Assembly (NCBI RefSeq): GCF_963678975.1
Contig: NC_089277.1
Location: forward strand, 18,538,257-18,602,256
Length of the DNA: 64,000 nucleotides
Source: Dysidea avara
Taxonomy: Eukaryota > Porifera > Demospongiae > Dictyoceratida > Dysideidae
Reading direction: 5' to 3'
In this document: positions 11,736 through 22,596 of the stretch, piece after piece
Numbering within the stretch: position 1 is the first letter of the stretch
How the letters are laid out: the number at the start of each line of letters is the position of its first letter
Program-made: the position numbers and the translations under genes
Notes under the pieces: generated by a model
Databases searched by the model: none
What the model saw: the letters and a program-made list of their open reading frames with translations, nothing else
Told to the model about the DNA's origin: nothing

Positions 11736-11967
11736 GGTGTATCTAGGGATGGGCCTGTGCCCTACCCTACCAAAGAATTTTGGTATGTGAGATCAAGATA
11801 TTCTAATAGAGCAGTCAATTACTCTAATAAAGCAGTCACAAAGCAGTAGTGTAGTTATAAATAAATACTTTTATCAGTAATTATATATAGTTGGTGGGGT
11901 GCTACCATTGTGAACAAGCGGTTACCTTTGGCCCTACCAAACCTGAGTGTCTAGATACGTCACTGGA
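11736..11967. mobile_element. MITE with CAGTGGTGTATCTAG ends
   Basis: Ends CAGTGGTGTATCTAGGGATG and GTCTAGATACGTCACTGG form inverted repeats. The interior carries the doubled motif CTAATAGAGCAGTCA at 11787-11835. The end sequence is hAT-like, but no perfect 8-bp target duplication is visible. Confidence 0.65.
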
Positions 11968-12099
11968 TGATCACAAGTTAGCTTCAGTATCACTGCAAGA
12001 GAGTGATGATGCATTTAGTTGAGGGATTTCCTTGTATTGGAAAATCTTTAAATAGAAATATGTAGCATACAGCTGGAATTCGTTACAAACATTGAAATT

Positions 12100-12510
12100 A
12101 CTTACTGAGTTCTGCTTGTCCAGTTGTGTACAACAAATATCACTCTTTCCAGTTGGTCTACAGGAAGAAAGCTAAAGGTCTTGTTTTTCTTTTTGACGGT
12201 TTTGATGAGCTTCCAGAAAATTTACAGAGAAATTATTTAATGTTGGCACATTAAAGTGTCAGGCATTACCCTATTTGACATCTCTATATTTGTCAGTGAG
12301 ACTCCAACAACAAATAACCTGCATTTGAAATCTTGGACATTGTGGCAGAAGAAACAAAATTTATGTATTGAACAATCTCTAAAGGGACAGTCTCATACAG
12401 TTAACTTTCTCCATCTCTATTCAAGAATTAGCTACTGCTTATCATATTACTCAGCTCCCAACACATGAAGAAATTAAAGTGCTCAAAGCAATCAAAGTTT
12501 TGGAGTGATC
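12100..12510 (+). pseudogene. NACHT/NLR remnant
   Basis: Around 12175-12240 the plus strand encodes KAKGLVFLFDGFDELPENLQ, a Walker B-type NACHT signature (hydrophobic run, D-G-F-D-E-L). Around 12400-12490, after frame changes, it reads NFLHL then IQELATAYHITQLPTHEE, the post-NACHT winged-helix end typical of NLR proteins (FLH-IQEFLAA). No Walker A is recognisable, the middle is lost and there are stops, so it is a pseudogene. It is more like canonical NACHT at Walker B (DGFDEL) than the two minus-strand copies (KGWDEL), so it belongs to a different NLR sublineage. Confidence 0.8.
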
Positions 12511-12787
12511 ACCACTCTATCATGTTCACAATGTATACACCTCACTGAAAAGGGAGAGTATAACCTTCTTTCAAGCATTATCTCTCTAGCCAACTGGGTG
12601 GAGATGATACAATAAAATTCAAAAGTGTTTTTGTCCGATCAGTTAAATGTCTTTTTATCTTATTTGTTGCATTTATGAGGCTGATGATGAATATGAAGTG
12701 ATGTACACTTCTATACAAAAAGACAAAAAATCTGTTGCCACTAGACTATCAATCACATAGCCACAACATAAGTTACTCTTAGTAATC

Positions 12788-13560
12788 AAGACACACGGTA
12801 GTGTGTCGTGCGGCCCAAGAAGCCGGCGCGCAACACCCATGAGTATATTGACAGGAAGAAAGAAAACGCAATTTTCGCACCTCCGTAGCTCTGTGATGCC
12901 TTGATGAAACAAGACGATTTTTGCTGTGGACATTCCCTCTACCTTCAGCACTCCACATTCCAAATTTGAGCGAAATCGCTTCAAGCGTTCCCGAGATATG
13001 TGACTTCAAAAATTGGCTTAGATTCTTCTTTTTTTTCTTCCTCTTTTCGCACACTTACAAAAACTGCTATAAAACGCGAACGCAATATCCGATTACCTTG
13101 AAATTTGGCACACAGAAGGGGGGTATAACGGCGCATTACTGTACCAACATTGGCTGGAATACGATAAACAGCAAAAGAGTTATGAGCGATTATTCACGAA
13201 AAATAACACCAATATGTTGTCACACCTACAGGGTAAACCGCGTATGGGAAGAAGCTGAAAATCGGTGAGTGAATAGGTTAACTATTAAACCTCAAACCTT
13301 TTGTGGTTTGAAAGAAATCTAGCTAAAAACCAGGAAGATACCACGAAAAAACCAACAGTGTGTAACAATTACGCAATTGAGATTAGCTAATAAAAAACTA
13401 CTACTTGCCACGCCTACCAGATAAACCGCTTGGGGTAATGCTTTGAAAATCGCTGTATAGATGGAGCAATCATCTTAGAAAGGCTCTTCAATGGCGTAGA
13501 AGAATCAGACTTAAAGCCACGGAGTTATAACACGAAATCCAACTTGGTGCAGCAAGTGCG
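12788..13560 (+). repeat. Head module of the composite element
   Basis: Begins ATCAAGACACACGGTAGTGT and is the inverted counterpart of 9376-10112. It starts with a perfect hairpin, GACACAC-GGTA-GTGTGTC (12789-12806), followed by CGTGCGGCCCAAGAAGCCGG. The body consists of several diverged ~180-bp modules, each with a CCAAATTTGR/AAATTTGGCACACAG-type core and an AACTC/GTTATGA box. It leads into the motif at 13559. Confidence 0.85.
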
Positions 13561-13631
13561 AGATCGAGATACTCTAATAGAGCAGTCACCCTAATAGAGC
13601 AGTCACCCTAATAGAGCAGTCACCCTGAAGA
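13559..13631 (+). repeat. Motif cluster (CTAATAGAGCAGTCACC)x3
   Basis: GATCGAGATACTCTAATAG, then three 17-bp direct repeats of CTAATAGAGCAGTCACC, running straight into the ~30-bp satellite. This is the cleanest copy of the dispersed motif in the window. Confidence 0.95.
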
Positions 13632-16600
13632 GAATTCAGGAGATCAGCAAGAAACAAGTAACCTGTATAGAGATCAGCTACAAACAAGTCACCCTGTAGA
13701 GAGATCAGCTATAAACAATTCACCCTGTAGAGAGATCAGCTAAAAGAAGTTACCTTGTAGGGAGTTCATGCAACTATGGAAAGAGATAGTTCAGCTAGAA
13801 GAAATCACCTTGTAGAGTTCAGCTACAAAGAAACTACCATGTAGAGAGTTCAGTTACAAACAAATCGCCTTGTAGAGAGATCAATAGAAGAAATTACCTT
13901 GTAGATAGTTCAGCTACAAAGAAACCATCATGTAGAGAGTTCAGCTACAATCAAATCTCCCTGTAGAGAGATCAGCTAGAAGAAGTTTCCTTGTAGAGAG
14001 TTCAGCTACAAACAAATTACCCTCTAGAAAAATCAGCTAGAAGAAGTCACCTTGTAGAGACTTCAGTTACAAAGAAACCATCATGTAGAGAGTTCAGCTA
14101 CAAACTAGTGACCTTGTAGAGACATCAGCTAAAAGAAGTTACCTTATAGAGAGATCAGCTACAGAGAAACCATCATGTAGAAAATTCAGCTGCAAACAAT
14201 TCTCCCTGTAGAGAGATCAGCTATATAGAAGAAGTTTCCTTGTAGAGAGTTCAGCTACAAACAAATCACGTAGTAGAAAGATCAGCTAGAAGAAGTTACC
14301 TTGTGGAGAGTTCAGCTACAAAGAAACCATCATGTAGAGAGTTCAGCTACAAAGAAACCATCATGTAGAGAGTTCAGCTGCAAACAAATCACCAGTAGAG
14401 AGTTCAGCTACAAAACAAAACTCCCTGTAGAGAGATCAGCTAGAAGAAATTACCTTGTGGAGAGTTCAGCTACAAAGAAACCACCATGTAGAGAGTTCAG
14501 CTGCAAAGCAATCACCTGTAGAGAGTTTGGCTACAAACAAATCTCCCTGTAGAGAGATCAGCTAGAAGAAGTTTCCTTGTAGAGAGTTCAGCTACAAACA
14601 AATCACCCTCTTGAAAGATCAGCTAGAAGAAGTCACCTTGTAGAGAGTTCAGTTACAAAGAAACCACCATGTAGAGAGTTCAGCTACAAACTAGTGACCT
14701 TGTAGAGACATCAGTTACCTTGTAGAGAGTTCAGCTACAAAGAAACCATCATGTAGAGAGTTCAGCTGCAAACAAATCACCTGTAGAGAGTTCAGCTACA
14801 AACAAATCACCCTGTAGAAAGATCAGCTAGAAGAAGTCACCTTGTAGAGAGTTCAGCTACAAAGAACCATCATGTAGAGAGATCAGCTGCAAACAAATCA
14901 GCTGTAGAGAGTTCAGCTACAAACAAATCTCCCTGTAGAGAGATCAGCCAGAAGAAGTTTCCTTGTAGATAGTTCAGCTACAAACAAATCACCCTGTAGA
15001 AAGATCAGCTAGAAGAAGTTGCCTTGTAGAGAGTTCAGCTACAAAGAAACCATCATGTAGAGAGTTCAGCTGCAAACAAATCACCTGTAGAGAGATCAGC
15101 TAGAAGAAGTTTCCTTGTAGATAGTTCAGCTACAAACAAATCACCCTGTAGAAAGATCAGCTAGAAGAAGTTACCTTGTAGAGAGTTCAGCTACAAAGAA
15201 ACCATCAAGTAGAGAGTTCAGCTGCAAACAAATCACCTGTAGAGAGTTCAGCTACAAACAAATCTCCCTGTAGAGAGATCAGCTAGAAGAAATTATCTTG
15301 TAGAGAGTTCAGTTACAAAGAAACCATCATATAGAGAGTTCAGCTGCAAACAAATCTCCCTGTAGAGAGATCAGCTACAAACAAATCACCCTGTAGAAAG
15401 ATCAGCTAGAAGAAGTCACCTTGTAGAGAGTTCAGCTACAAAGAACCATCATATAGAGAGTTCAGCTGCAAAGAAATCACCTGTAGAGAGTTCAGCTACA
15501 AACAAATCTCCCTGTAGAGAGATCAGCTAGAAGAAGTTTCCTTGTAGAGAGTTCAGCTACAAACAAATCACCCTGTAGAAAGATCAGCTAGAAGAAGTTA
15601 CCTTGTGGAGAGTTCAGCTACAAAGAAACCATCATGTAGAGAGTTCAGCTGCAAACAAATCACCTGTAGAGAGTTCAGCTACAAAACAAATCTCCCTGTA
15701 GAGAGATCAGCTAGAAGAAATTACCTTGTAGAGAGTTCAGTTACAAAGAAACCATCATGTAGAGAGTTCAGCTACAAACAAATCTCCCTGTAGAAAGATC
15801 AGCTAGAAGAAGTCACCTTGTAGAGAGTTCAGCTACAAAGAAAGCATCATGTAGAGAGTTCAGCTGCAAAGAAACCACCTGTAGAGAGTTCAGCTACAAA
15901 CAAATCTCCCTGTAGAGAGATCAGCTAGAAGAAATTTCCTTGTAGAGAGTTCAGCTACAAACAAATCACCCTCTTGAAAGATCAGCTAGAAGAAGTCACC
16001 TTGTAGAGAGTTCAGTTACAAAGAAATGATCATGTAGAGAGTTCAGCTGCAAACAAATCACCTGTAGAGAGTTCAGCTACAAACAAATCTCCCTGTAGAG
16101 AGATCAGCCAGAATAAGTTTCCTTGTAGAGAGTTCAGCTACAAACAAATCACCCTTTAGAAAGATCAGCTAGAAGAAGTTACCTTGTGGAGAGTTCAGCT
16201 ATAAAGAAACCATCATGTAGAGAGTTCAGCTGCAAACAAATCTCCCTGTAGAGAGTTCAGCTACAAACAAATCTCTCTGTAGACAGATCCGCTAGAAGAA
16301 ATTACCTTGTAGAGAGTTCAGTTACAAAGAAACCATCATGTAGAGAGTTCAGCTGCAAACAAATCTCCCTGTAGAGAGATCAGCTACAAACAAATCACCC
16401 TGTAGAAAGATCAGCTAGAAGAAGTCACCTTGTAGAGAGTTCAGCTACAAAGAACCATCATGTAGAGAGTTCAGCTGCAAAGAAATCACCTGTAGAGAGT
16501 TCAGCTACAAATAAATCTCCCTGTAGAGAGATCAGCTAGAAGCAGTTTCCTTGTATAGAGTTCAGCTCAAACAAATCACCCTGTAGAAAGATCAGCTAGA

Positions 16601-17600
16601 AGAAGTCACCTTGTAGAGAGTTCAGCTACAAAGAACCATCATGTAGAGAGTTCAGCTGCAAAGAAATCACCTGTAGAGAGTTCAGCTACAAATAAATCTC
16701 CCTGTAGAGAGATCAGCTAGAAGAAGTTACCTTGTGGAGAGTTCAGCTACAAAGAAACCATCATGTAGAGAGTTCAGCTGCAAACGAATCACCTGTAGAG
16801 AGTTCAGCTACAAACAAATAACCTTGTAGAGAGATCAGCTAGAAGAAATTACCTTGTAGAGAGTTCAGTTACAAAGAAACCATCATGTAGAGAGTTCAGC
16901 TACAAATAAATCTCCCTGTAGAAAGATCAGCTAGAAGAAGTCACCTTGTAGAGAGTTCAGCTACAAACAAATCTCCCTGTAGAGAGATCAGCCAGAATAA
17001 GTTTCCTTGTAGAGAGTTCAGCTACAAACAAATCACCCTTTAGAAAGTTCAGCTAGAAGAAGTTACCTTGTGGAGAGTTCAGCTATAAGAAACCATCATG
17101 TAGAGAGTTCAGCTGCAAACAAATTACCTGTAGAGAGTTCAGCTACAAACAAATCTCCCTGTAGAGAGATCAGCTAGAAGAAATTACCTTGTAGAGAGTT
17201 CAGTTACAAAGAAACCACCATGTAGAGAGTTCAGCTGCAAAGAAATCACCCAGTAGAAAATTCAGCCACAAACAAATTGCCCTGTAGAAAGATCAGTTAT
17301 AAGAAGTTACCTTGTAGAGAGTTCAGATACAAAGAAACCATTCTGTAAAGAACTCAGCTGCAAACAAATCTCCTGCACAGAATTCAGGTACAAACAAATC
17401 ACCCTGTAGAGAGATCAGCTAAAAGAAGTTACCTTGTAGATAGTTCAGCTACAAATAAATCACCCTGTAGATAGATCAGCTAGAAGAAGTTACCTTGTAG
17501 ATTGTTCAGCTACAAACATTCACCCTGCAGAGAGAGCAGCAAGAAGAAGTCACCTTGTAGAGTGTTCAGTTACAAAGAAACCACCATGAAGAGTTCTATG
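13620..17600 (+). repeat. ~4-kb satellite array of ~30-bp monomers
   Basis: About 130 monomers based on TGTAGAGAGTTCAGCTAC with linkers AAACAAATCACC, AAGAAACCATCA, AGAAGAAGTTACC and similar. The monomer types recur in the same six-type order as the 6300-9330 array but on the opposite strand. The interior is homogeneous and the edges (13620-13800, 17250-17600) are more diverged, as expected of unequal exchange. Short ORFs within it (VESSATKKPSCREFSC-type peptides) are translations of the repeat, not genes. Confidence 0.95.
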
Positions 17601-17661
17601 ATAAATATATGTATTATAAAGTCCCAAAGGCCGGCTTTGGGGTATGCAAATACAAAAAGAA

Positions 17662-17997
17662 ATGAAATCTAAACCAAAACAGCCAAGCTGTAAAAAAAGT
17701 GTGCGGCCCTCAAAAAGGCTATGGTGAAAAAAGATGTGAAATCCAAGGTGGCGGCCAAGAAATGGCTGTGATGGTAGGTTAATGGTAAAAATTTTAATAA
17801 CGGCAATTTAGGTGAATTTTTTTGCCAAGACCAAGTGGCACAAAAATTCACTTGAATTGTCGTTATTAAAATTTTTACCATTAACCTACCATCACAGCCA
17901 TTTCTTGGCCGCCACCTTGGATTTCACATCTTTTTTCACCATAGCCTTTTTGAGGGCCGCACACTTTTTTTACAGCTTGGCTGTTTTGGTTTAGATA
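17662..17997. mobile_element. Near-perfect 336-bp palindrome (foldback element)
   Basis: The left arm starts CTAAACCAAAACAGCCAAGC and the right arm ends with its complement GCTTGGCTGTTTTGGTTTAG. The arms match almost base for base to a centre near 17830, so overlapping ORFs on opposite strands encode nearly the same peptide. Related arms occur at 30355-30440, 32045-32150, 33060-33190 and, degenerate, 55118-55310. It is a non-coding foldback/MITE. Confidence 0.95.
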
Positions 17998-18985
17998 ATG
18001 TTTACTTCAAGTTTAACAGATAAAATATTTATCCATGACAATAATGACACAGTGAGTTATACTCTGGAGAGTCAAACTGGTCAAGCAAGATTGAGATACT
18101 TTAATAGATTAGTCACCCTAATATAACAGTTAAACTTTTATTAATATAATAGCACCTGATAAACTGCTTAAAATAACCTTACATCAAATCAGTTTGCTTT
18201 TCATGTTGAGGTAAAGGCATATGCCCTCATTTACAATTATGTAGCTATAGACCCTGGCATCAAAAAGTTTGGATTGTAAGCCACTAAAGCCAGTCACCAA
18301 AATTCCTGGAACCACCCATGCAACCCTGGAGTAGATATGTCTGCTGCTGTACACCGTTGTGTGGTTATTTTAATGAGGGAGAAATTACTGTTCTGGTGTA
18401 TTATAATATGCATCTACATTTCCTGGTATAGTTACTCAATCTCTCCTGACAGTCTATATAATGTTATGTTGGTGTTTTCGGTTACCAATGTCTACCAATA
18501 GTTATGTACTTACTAATCCCACCTCATTGTAGTGATTGTCTTTAGTAGCTTCCATTACATGTACAGATGATGTGTATTTTATGACCTCAATCCCAGGGGA
18601 AGGAGGGGGAGAAGGAAGTGGGTAAGTGCCACACTACGACATTGAATCAGTTTACATTTGTGAATATAAAGTATGTGTGTTACTGTGATGAGCTCTAACC
18701 TTTCTGTTCCTGTTTTAGCTCCTCTGTATTGTTTTGGTTTCCAGATACTATATATTAGCTATGTTTTAATATTATACATATATAGAAGCATATAGTGCAG
18801 TAAGATAGTGACATATTACAATTACAAACTGCATCATCCAATAATATAAGCCCTGTACAGCATTGTTACATCACACATGCACGCGTGCGCACACATGCAC
18901 ATACACACGCACATGCACATACACACACTTATTATCAGTTACAATCTCAGTGCAAACATGAAATAAAGGAATAGCTTTTAGCCAT
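17998..18985. other. Non-coding stretch with CA/GCA-rich microsatellite
   Basis: Nothing gene-like. A diverged motif copy (GAGATACTTTAATAGATTAG) is at 18091-18130. 18868-18930 is an alternating ACAC/GCAC purine-pyrimidine microsatellite. Confidence 0.6.
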
Positions 18986-18989
18986 ATTA

Positions 18990-19225
18990 TGAATAAGAAC
19001 ATTAATAAATATCAAAAAGTATCTTTAAACCAAGTTTTGGCCTTATCAAACTTCTTTAGTCCCCAATCTACAACATTATATTCTTGGTATACTTCCCAGA
19101 CACGTAGTCTCAAAGCAGTCCCTCTACCTTGGTTAAACTGTAAAAGCTCTGCTTTTAAATTGATGTCAATGAGTTATGAATCTACTTCCATTAAAAGTAG
19201 TGAAGTGTTGTTTGTCATTTCCTGA
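18990..19225 (-). pseudogene. Unrecognised coding-like fragment downstream of NLR copy A
   Basis: The minus strand reads LIDINLKAELLQFNQGRGTALR followed by LRVWEVYQEYNVVDWGLKK (19170-19000) without interruption, but a TAA lies just upstream and the fragment stops after KDTF. Composition is protein-like, yet I do not recognise the family and it is not a leucine-rich repeat. It could be a 3' exon of the neighbouring NLR gene or an unrelated relic. Only its position next to the NLR remnant supports the former. Confidence 0.3.
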
Positions 19226-19357
19226 AGAGCTATCTTTAGGCCATTACTATAAAAAGAATTCTTCTCTATTTAGATCAATCCACTCCAGCATGCACATTAT
19301 TGTTCTGTAACAGTTTAGCTATGGTGAGTAATCGTTTTGAGGAAATGTTACAATCTC

Positions 19358-21946
19358 TTAGTTATAAAATAGGTCACTACTACAAAGAGTTCTACAAGCA
19401 GCAGGATTCTGTGCTTCTGCACAACAAGTGATCAAGACTAGTAGAGTTTCACAGGAAAAAGTTTTCGATGTAACCATGTTGTAATATTCTTCAGCCATAG
19501 CAGTAATGCGGAAATTTTTTGCAGCTGCACTGCTTTTAAAAACAAGCTTTAGGTCTAATGACATCGCACTCACTGCAAACTTAGATAACGGTTCCTTTTT
19601 TATCACAGCAAATAAAACAGCTTCAAGGTCAAGAGTTTTCAAACCAGTAAGTCCAGCATAGAATACCAAGACCATTTCATAATTGTTAGTTTTATTCTCC
19701 AATATGTCTATAAGCAACATTCTTTGCTCATCATGATGTAGTTGAGACAAGTACCAGGCAGCTGCAAATTCTTGAACTGTTCTATGTAAGAAACTAAACG
19801 TTCTGTAATATTATTGCTCTTTTGTAAGATGTGGTTTCTACTTGTAATAATCCCATTCCATCAAAATCCATTGGAATAGCATGACCAAGATATTGTTGCA
19901 TCTGGTCTTCATTAAAAGTAAAATTTTCATTTCTCAATTCATAAAATGCAACTTGGCTTAATGCTTTAAGATTGTCTTTGATGTGATGTGGCAGTTCATC
20001 AAGGTTTACAAATCTTTTCTTAGCATCATCCATTCTTAAATTGTAGTGGCTCAATTTAAGCAAACACGTGCACCAAAATTGAGAGGTTAAAAGGGATGCA
20101 AGCAAGTGATTTAAATACTACGTGATCTTTAAACTCAGTCAGAAACCTTTTCATTAAGTTGCCTTCTAAACAATGCTGTAAATACTGCTTTATTCGGTCT
20201 TCAGAAAATCCAAGTATAGTGATATTACGAGCCACGAGTATTTTCTGTATAGTTCCAATAGCAACTCTTGTAACTAAAACACTAGCATCCTTTAAAAGTT
20301 TTCCAGTTACTATGTTAGCAAGAAATGATTTACGCTGCTTGTCCTCATGAAGTTCATCCCAGCCTTTAAGTAGGAACAGAACATTCATGCCATAGCAATA
20401 GTGACAACTTCATGTTAAAAGTTTGTTTTTAACAATCCTAGGGTCTCTTAATTTTAGCATGATAACGTGGGTAAAAGTTTATATGAGTATTCCTCTTGCC
20501 CATTGCCGGTAAATCTTATTAGCTAAAGTAGTTGTTCCACTCCCTGGAGATCCTTGAATTAGTATTACCCGCTGGCCAACTCCTGAAATATCAAAAATTT
20601 CAGGTAATGATATTAACATTGTGCAGCAATTGCTTTCTTTGTGCTTGAAAAGTAAGCTATAGGGATCTGCTATTGCTTAAAATTAGTTGTACTAATCTCC
20701 CCCAGGTGCTATTAAGCTCAGTTGATACACTGGTTAATGTTTGGACCTTGAAAATTGTCTTCCTCCACAGATTTGCTATGTTGTAAGTAAGGTTCTCTCT
20801 GTACTCAAGCATACCTGAAGACATACGTACATTGGACAGTGATGATGAATCATTTTTTTGATTGTATCACTAAAGCTTTCTATCAGGCTTTGAAGCAGTT
20901 GCCGGGTAAAGTTCACTATGATTTTCACTGTCTAAAGCCAAGTATTCCATAAATCTCTGAATGAAAGTGGCAGGCTTTTTGTCTAAAATTGCTATAAAAA
21001 ATTCTTCTTTACTGAGTCCATTCCTTTAGCTATGTCCAACTGTGCTAGGATCAAGTGCTGCTTTTTCATTGGTAGTAAGGAGATCATGTAAATTGTAAGA
21101 GCACTGTATCAATTTTAATACATTCCTTAATTTCTCCCCTGCTGCTGTATATAATGAAGGACGTTATTAAGTGAAGGATGTTGTTAATGTTGGATGAGCT
21201 TTCAAAACACAGCAAAATGTTTTAAAGTAATTTGGCATTCTTGCACCTTTCAAAATGATATCCAAGCATTTCTGTGAAAGTTAATATATATGACAGAATT
21301 TGACAAAACAAGGCTTCCACACACATCCGCTTTTATGGCTTTGAGGCACCATAACTCAATGTTGGAGTCACTAGTTTCAAATTTTGACCTGGTATTTTAC
21401 AATGTGATGGAAGAATGGTGTGAAAAGTTTATGTCAATACTGAATATTCAAGTTACAGTTTGTCAAAGTCAGAAAATTGGATGTGTGTGGAAGTCTTGTT
21501 TTGTCAAATTCAGTCACATATGTCAAAAGTATATTTATTTTCAACTGGATCAGCAAAGCCCAGCTTAGCTGCACAAAGGAGATTGTCAGGTATTATGTTT
21601 AAAGTTAACAACTTGTTGTACTGGTCAAGTAAGCAGGGCCATGACCTTGTATAAAATTAGAGCTGGAAACTGCTAAAGGGAATTTTAGAATCATTTCTTA
21701 TCACAAACAATTATGGAGTTACCTGATCTTGCCAATCTCACAGATGTACTAGACTGTATTCCACCTCCCACCTTGTTAATTGCAGAGACTCCTGCATCCC
21801 CAGTGGAGATATCATTCCACACAATGGCACACATCCGTAGATTCCCCAAAATTATGTTACAATCAGTACTTTTTTCAAACAAGTCATAGTGCTTTTCAAG
21901 AGTTTGAACTTTTTAAATACCAAAAGCACTGCCATTTGCCATCTTC
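19358..21946 (-). pseudogene. NACHT/NLR pseudogene, copy A
   Basis: From a MANGSAFGI start near 21946 (followed at once by a stop) the minus strand carries LEKHYDLFEKSTDCNIILGNL, a possible CARD/death-fold N-terminus. At 20600-20500 is RVILIQGSPGSGTTTLANKI, a P-loop whose lysine is replaced by threonine. At 20390-20330 is NVLFLLKGWDELHEDKQR, the Walker B region. Then come KRFLTEFKDHVVFKSLACIP and, at 19750, the FLHRTVQEFAAAWYLSQL-type winged-helix end. Stops and frame shifts separate the blocks, and compared with copy B about 90 bp are missing between Walker A and Walker B. No LRRs are recognisable downstream. In life such proteins are cytosolic pattern-recognition ATPases; this copy is not functional. 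Confidence 0.85.
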
Positions 21947-22199
21947 TTTCTTTAACTAAGATGGTGTAATTCTCGTGCCTTTTATATTTACACATAAAAC
22001 ATATATGGCTTCAATCATGAATTTTATTACTGACAGCTGCTGTAGAGCCAAATTGTGGGGGGTCAGTAACTGCTTGATAGGAAAATGTGGTACATCTATG
22101 GTATCTAGCATTTTCATACCAAAATGTACTGACTTTAATGTAGGGGGAAATACAGTTTGGTCATAGCAGGCTTAGTAGCTTTATATGATTTCACATAAA

Positions 22200-22596
22200 T
22201 GTATTATAAACTCTTGCCGTTAATTAATCTACACATACTCATAAATTTCTATAGGTTGGAAGTATCACAAATTCTTGGAAGGAGCTATTCAAGAGCAGGG
22301 AGATTTTTTTAGGAAGTCTTCAATAACATAATCCTGCATGTTATGATTCAGTACCTATACAACCTATATGTGGTGATGCAGTGAGTCCATTAGTCCACTA
22401 CATAATAGCCTGATGTATGTCTAAAGCTGGTACACTTCAGAATACAGAATATGACTTTTGCATGGTACACTAAGGGATGCTATAACTACACTGAAATACT
22501 AGTACAGAACTTTGAATAAATGAGCGATTTCCACTACTCAAACATATATCAACTATTGTTACATGAAGAGGTCTATGTATAGAGTACTTAATTGTT
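22200..22596 (-). other. Duplicated 3' flank of VioB-like copy A
   Basis: Non-coding sequence between the VioB-like stop and the NLR remnant. Recognisable copies are at 43390-43640 and 43910-44030 (unit C), 50230-50640 (unit B) and 10136-10330 (unit D). It includes CATGAAGAGGTCTATG and TACACTAAGGGATGCTATA. Its conservation between units marks the extent of the duplication. Confidence 0.75.

Noticed and set aside
9817-13054. Similar ORFs (MKRFRSNLECGVLKVEG type) at 9956-10150 and 12673-12984
   Set aside because: They are the two inverted copies of the head module; other copies (5037, 30355, 55618) have stops and shifts in the same place.
14301-15793. Satellite ORFs with CREFSC/VESSAT peptides
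   Set aside because: Direct translation of tandem monomers, differing between units only as the DNA does.
13620-17600. Regular ~30-bp repeats resembling a CRISPR array (also 6300-9330)
   Set aside because: Units abut with related linkers instead of unique spacers, no cas genes are present, and the context is eukaryotic satellite DNA.
17669-17994. Two overlapping ORFs on opposite strands encoding almost the same peptide
   Set aside because: This follows from the palindrome; no start context, homologue or codon bias supports translation.
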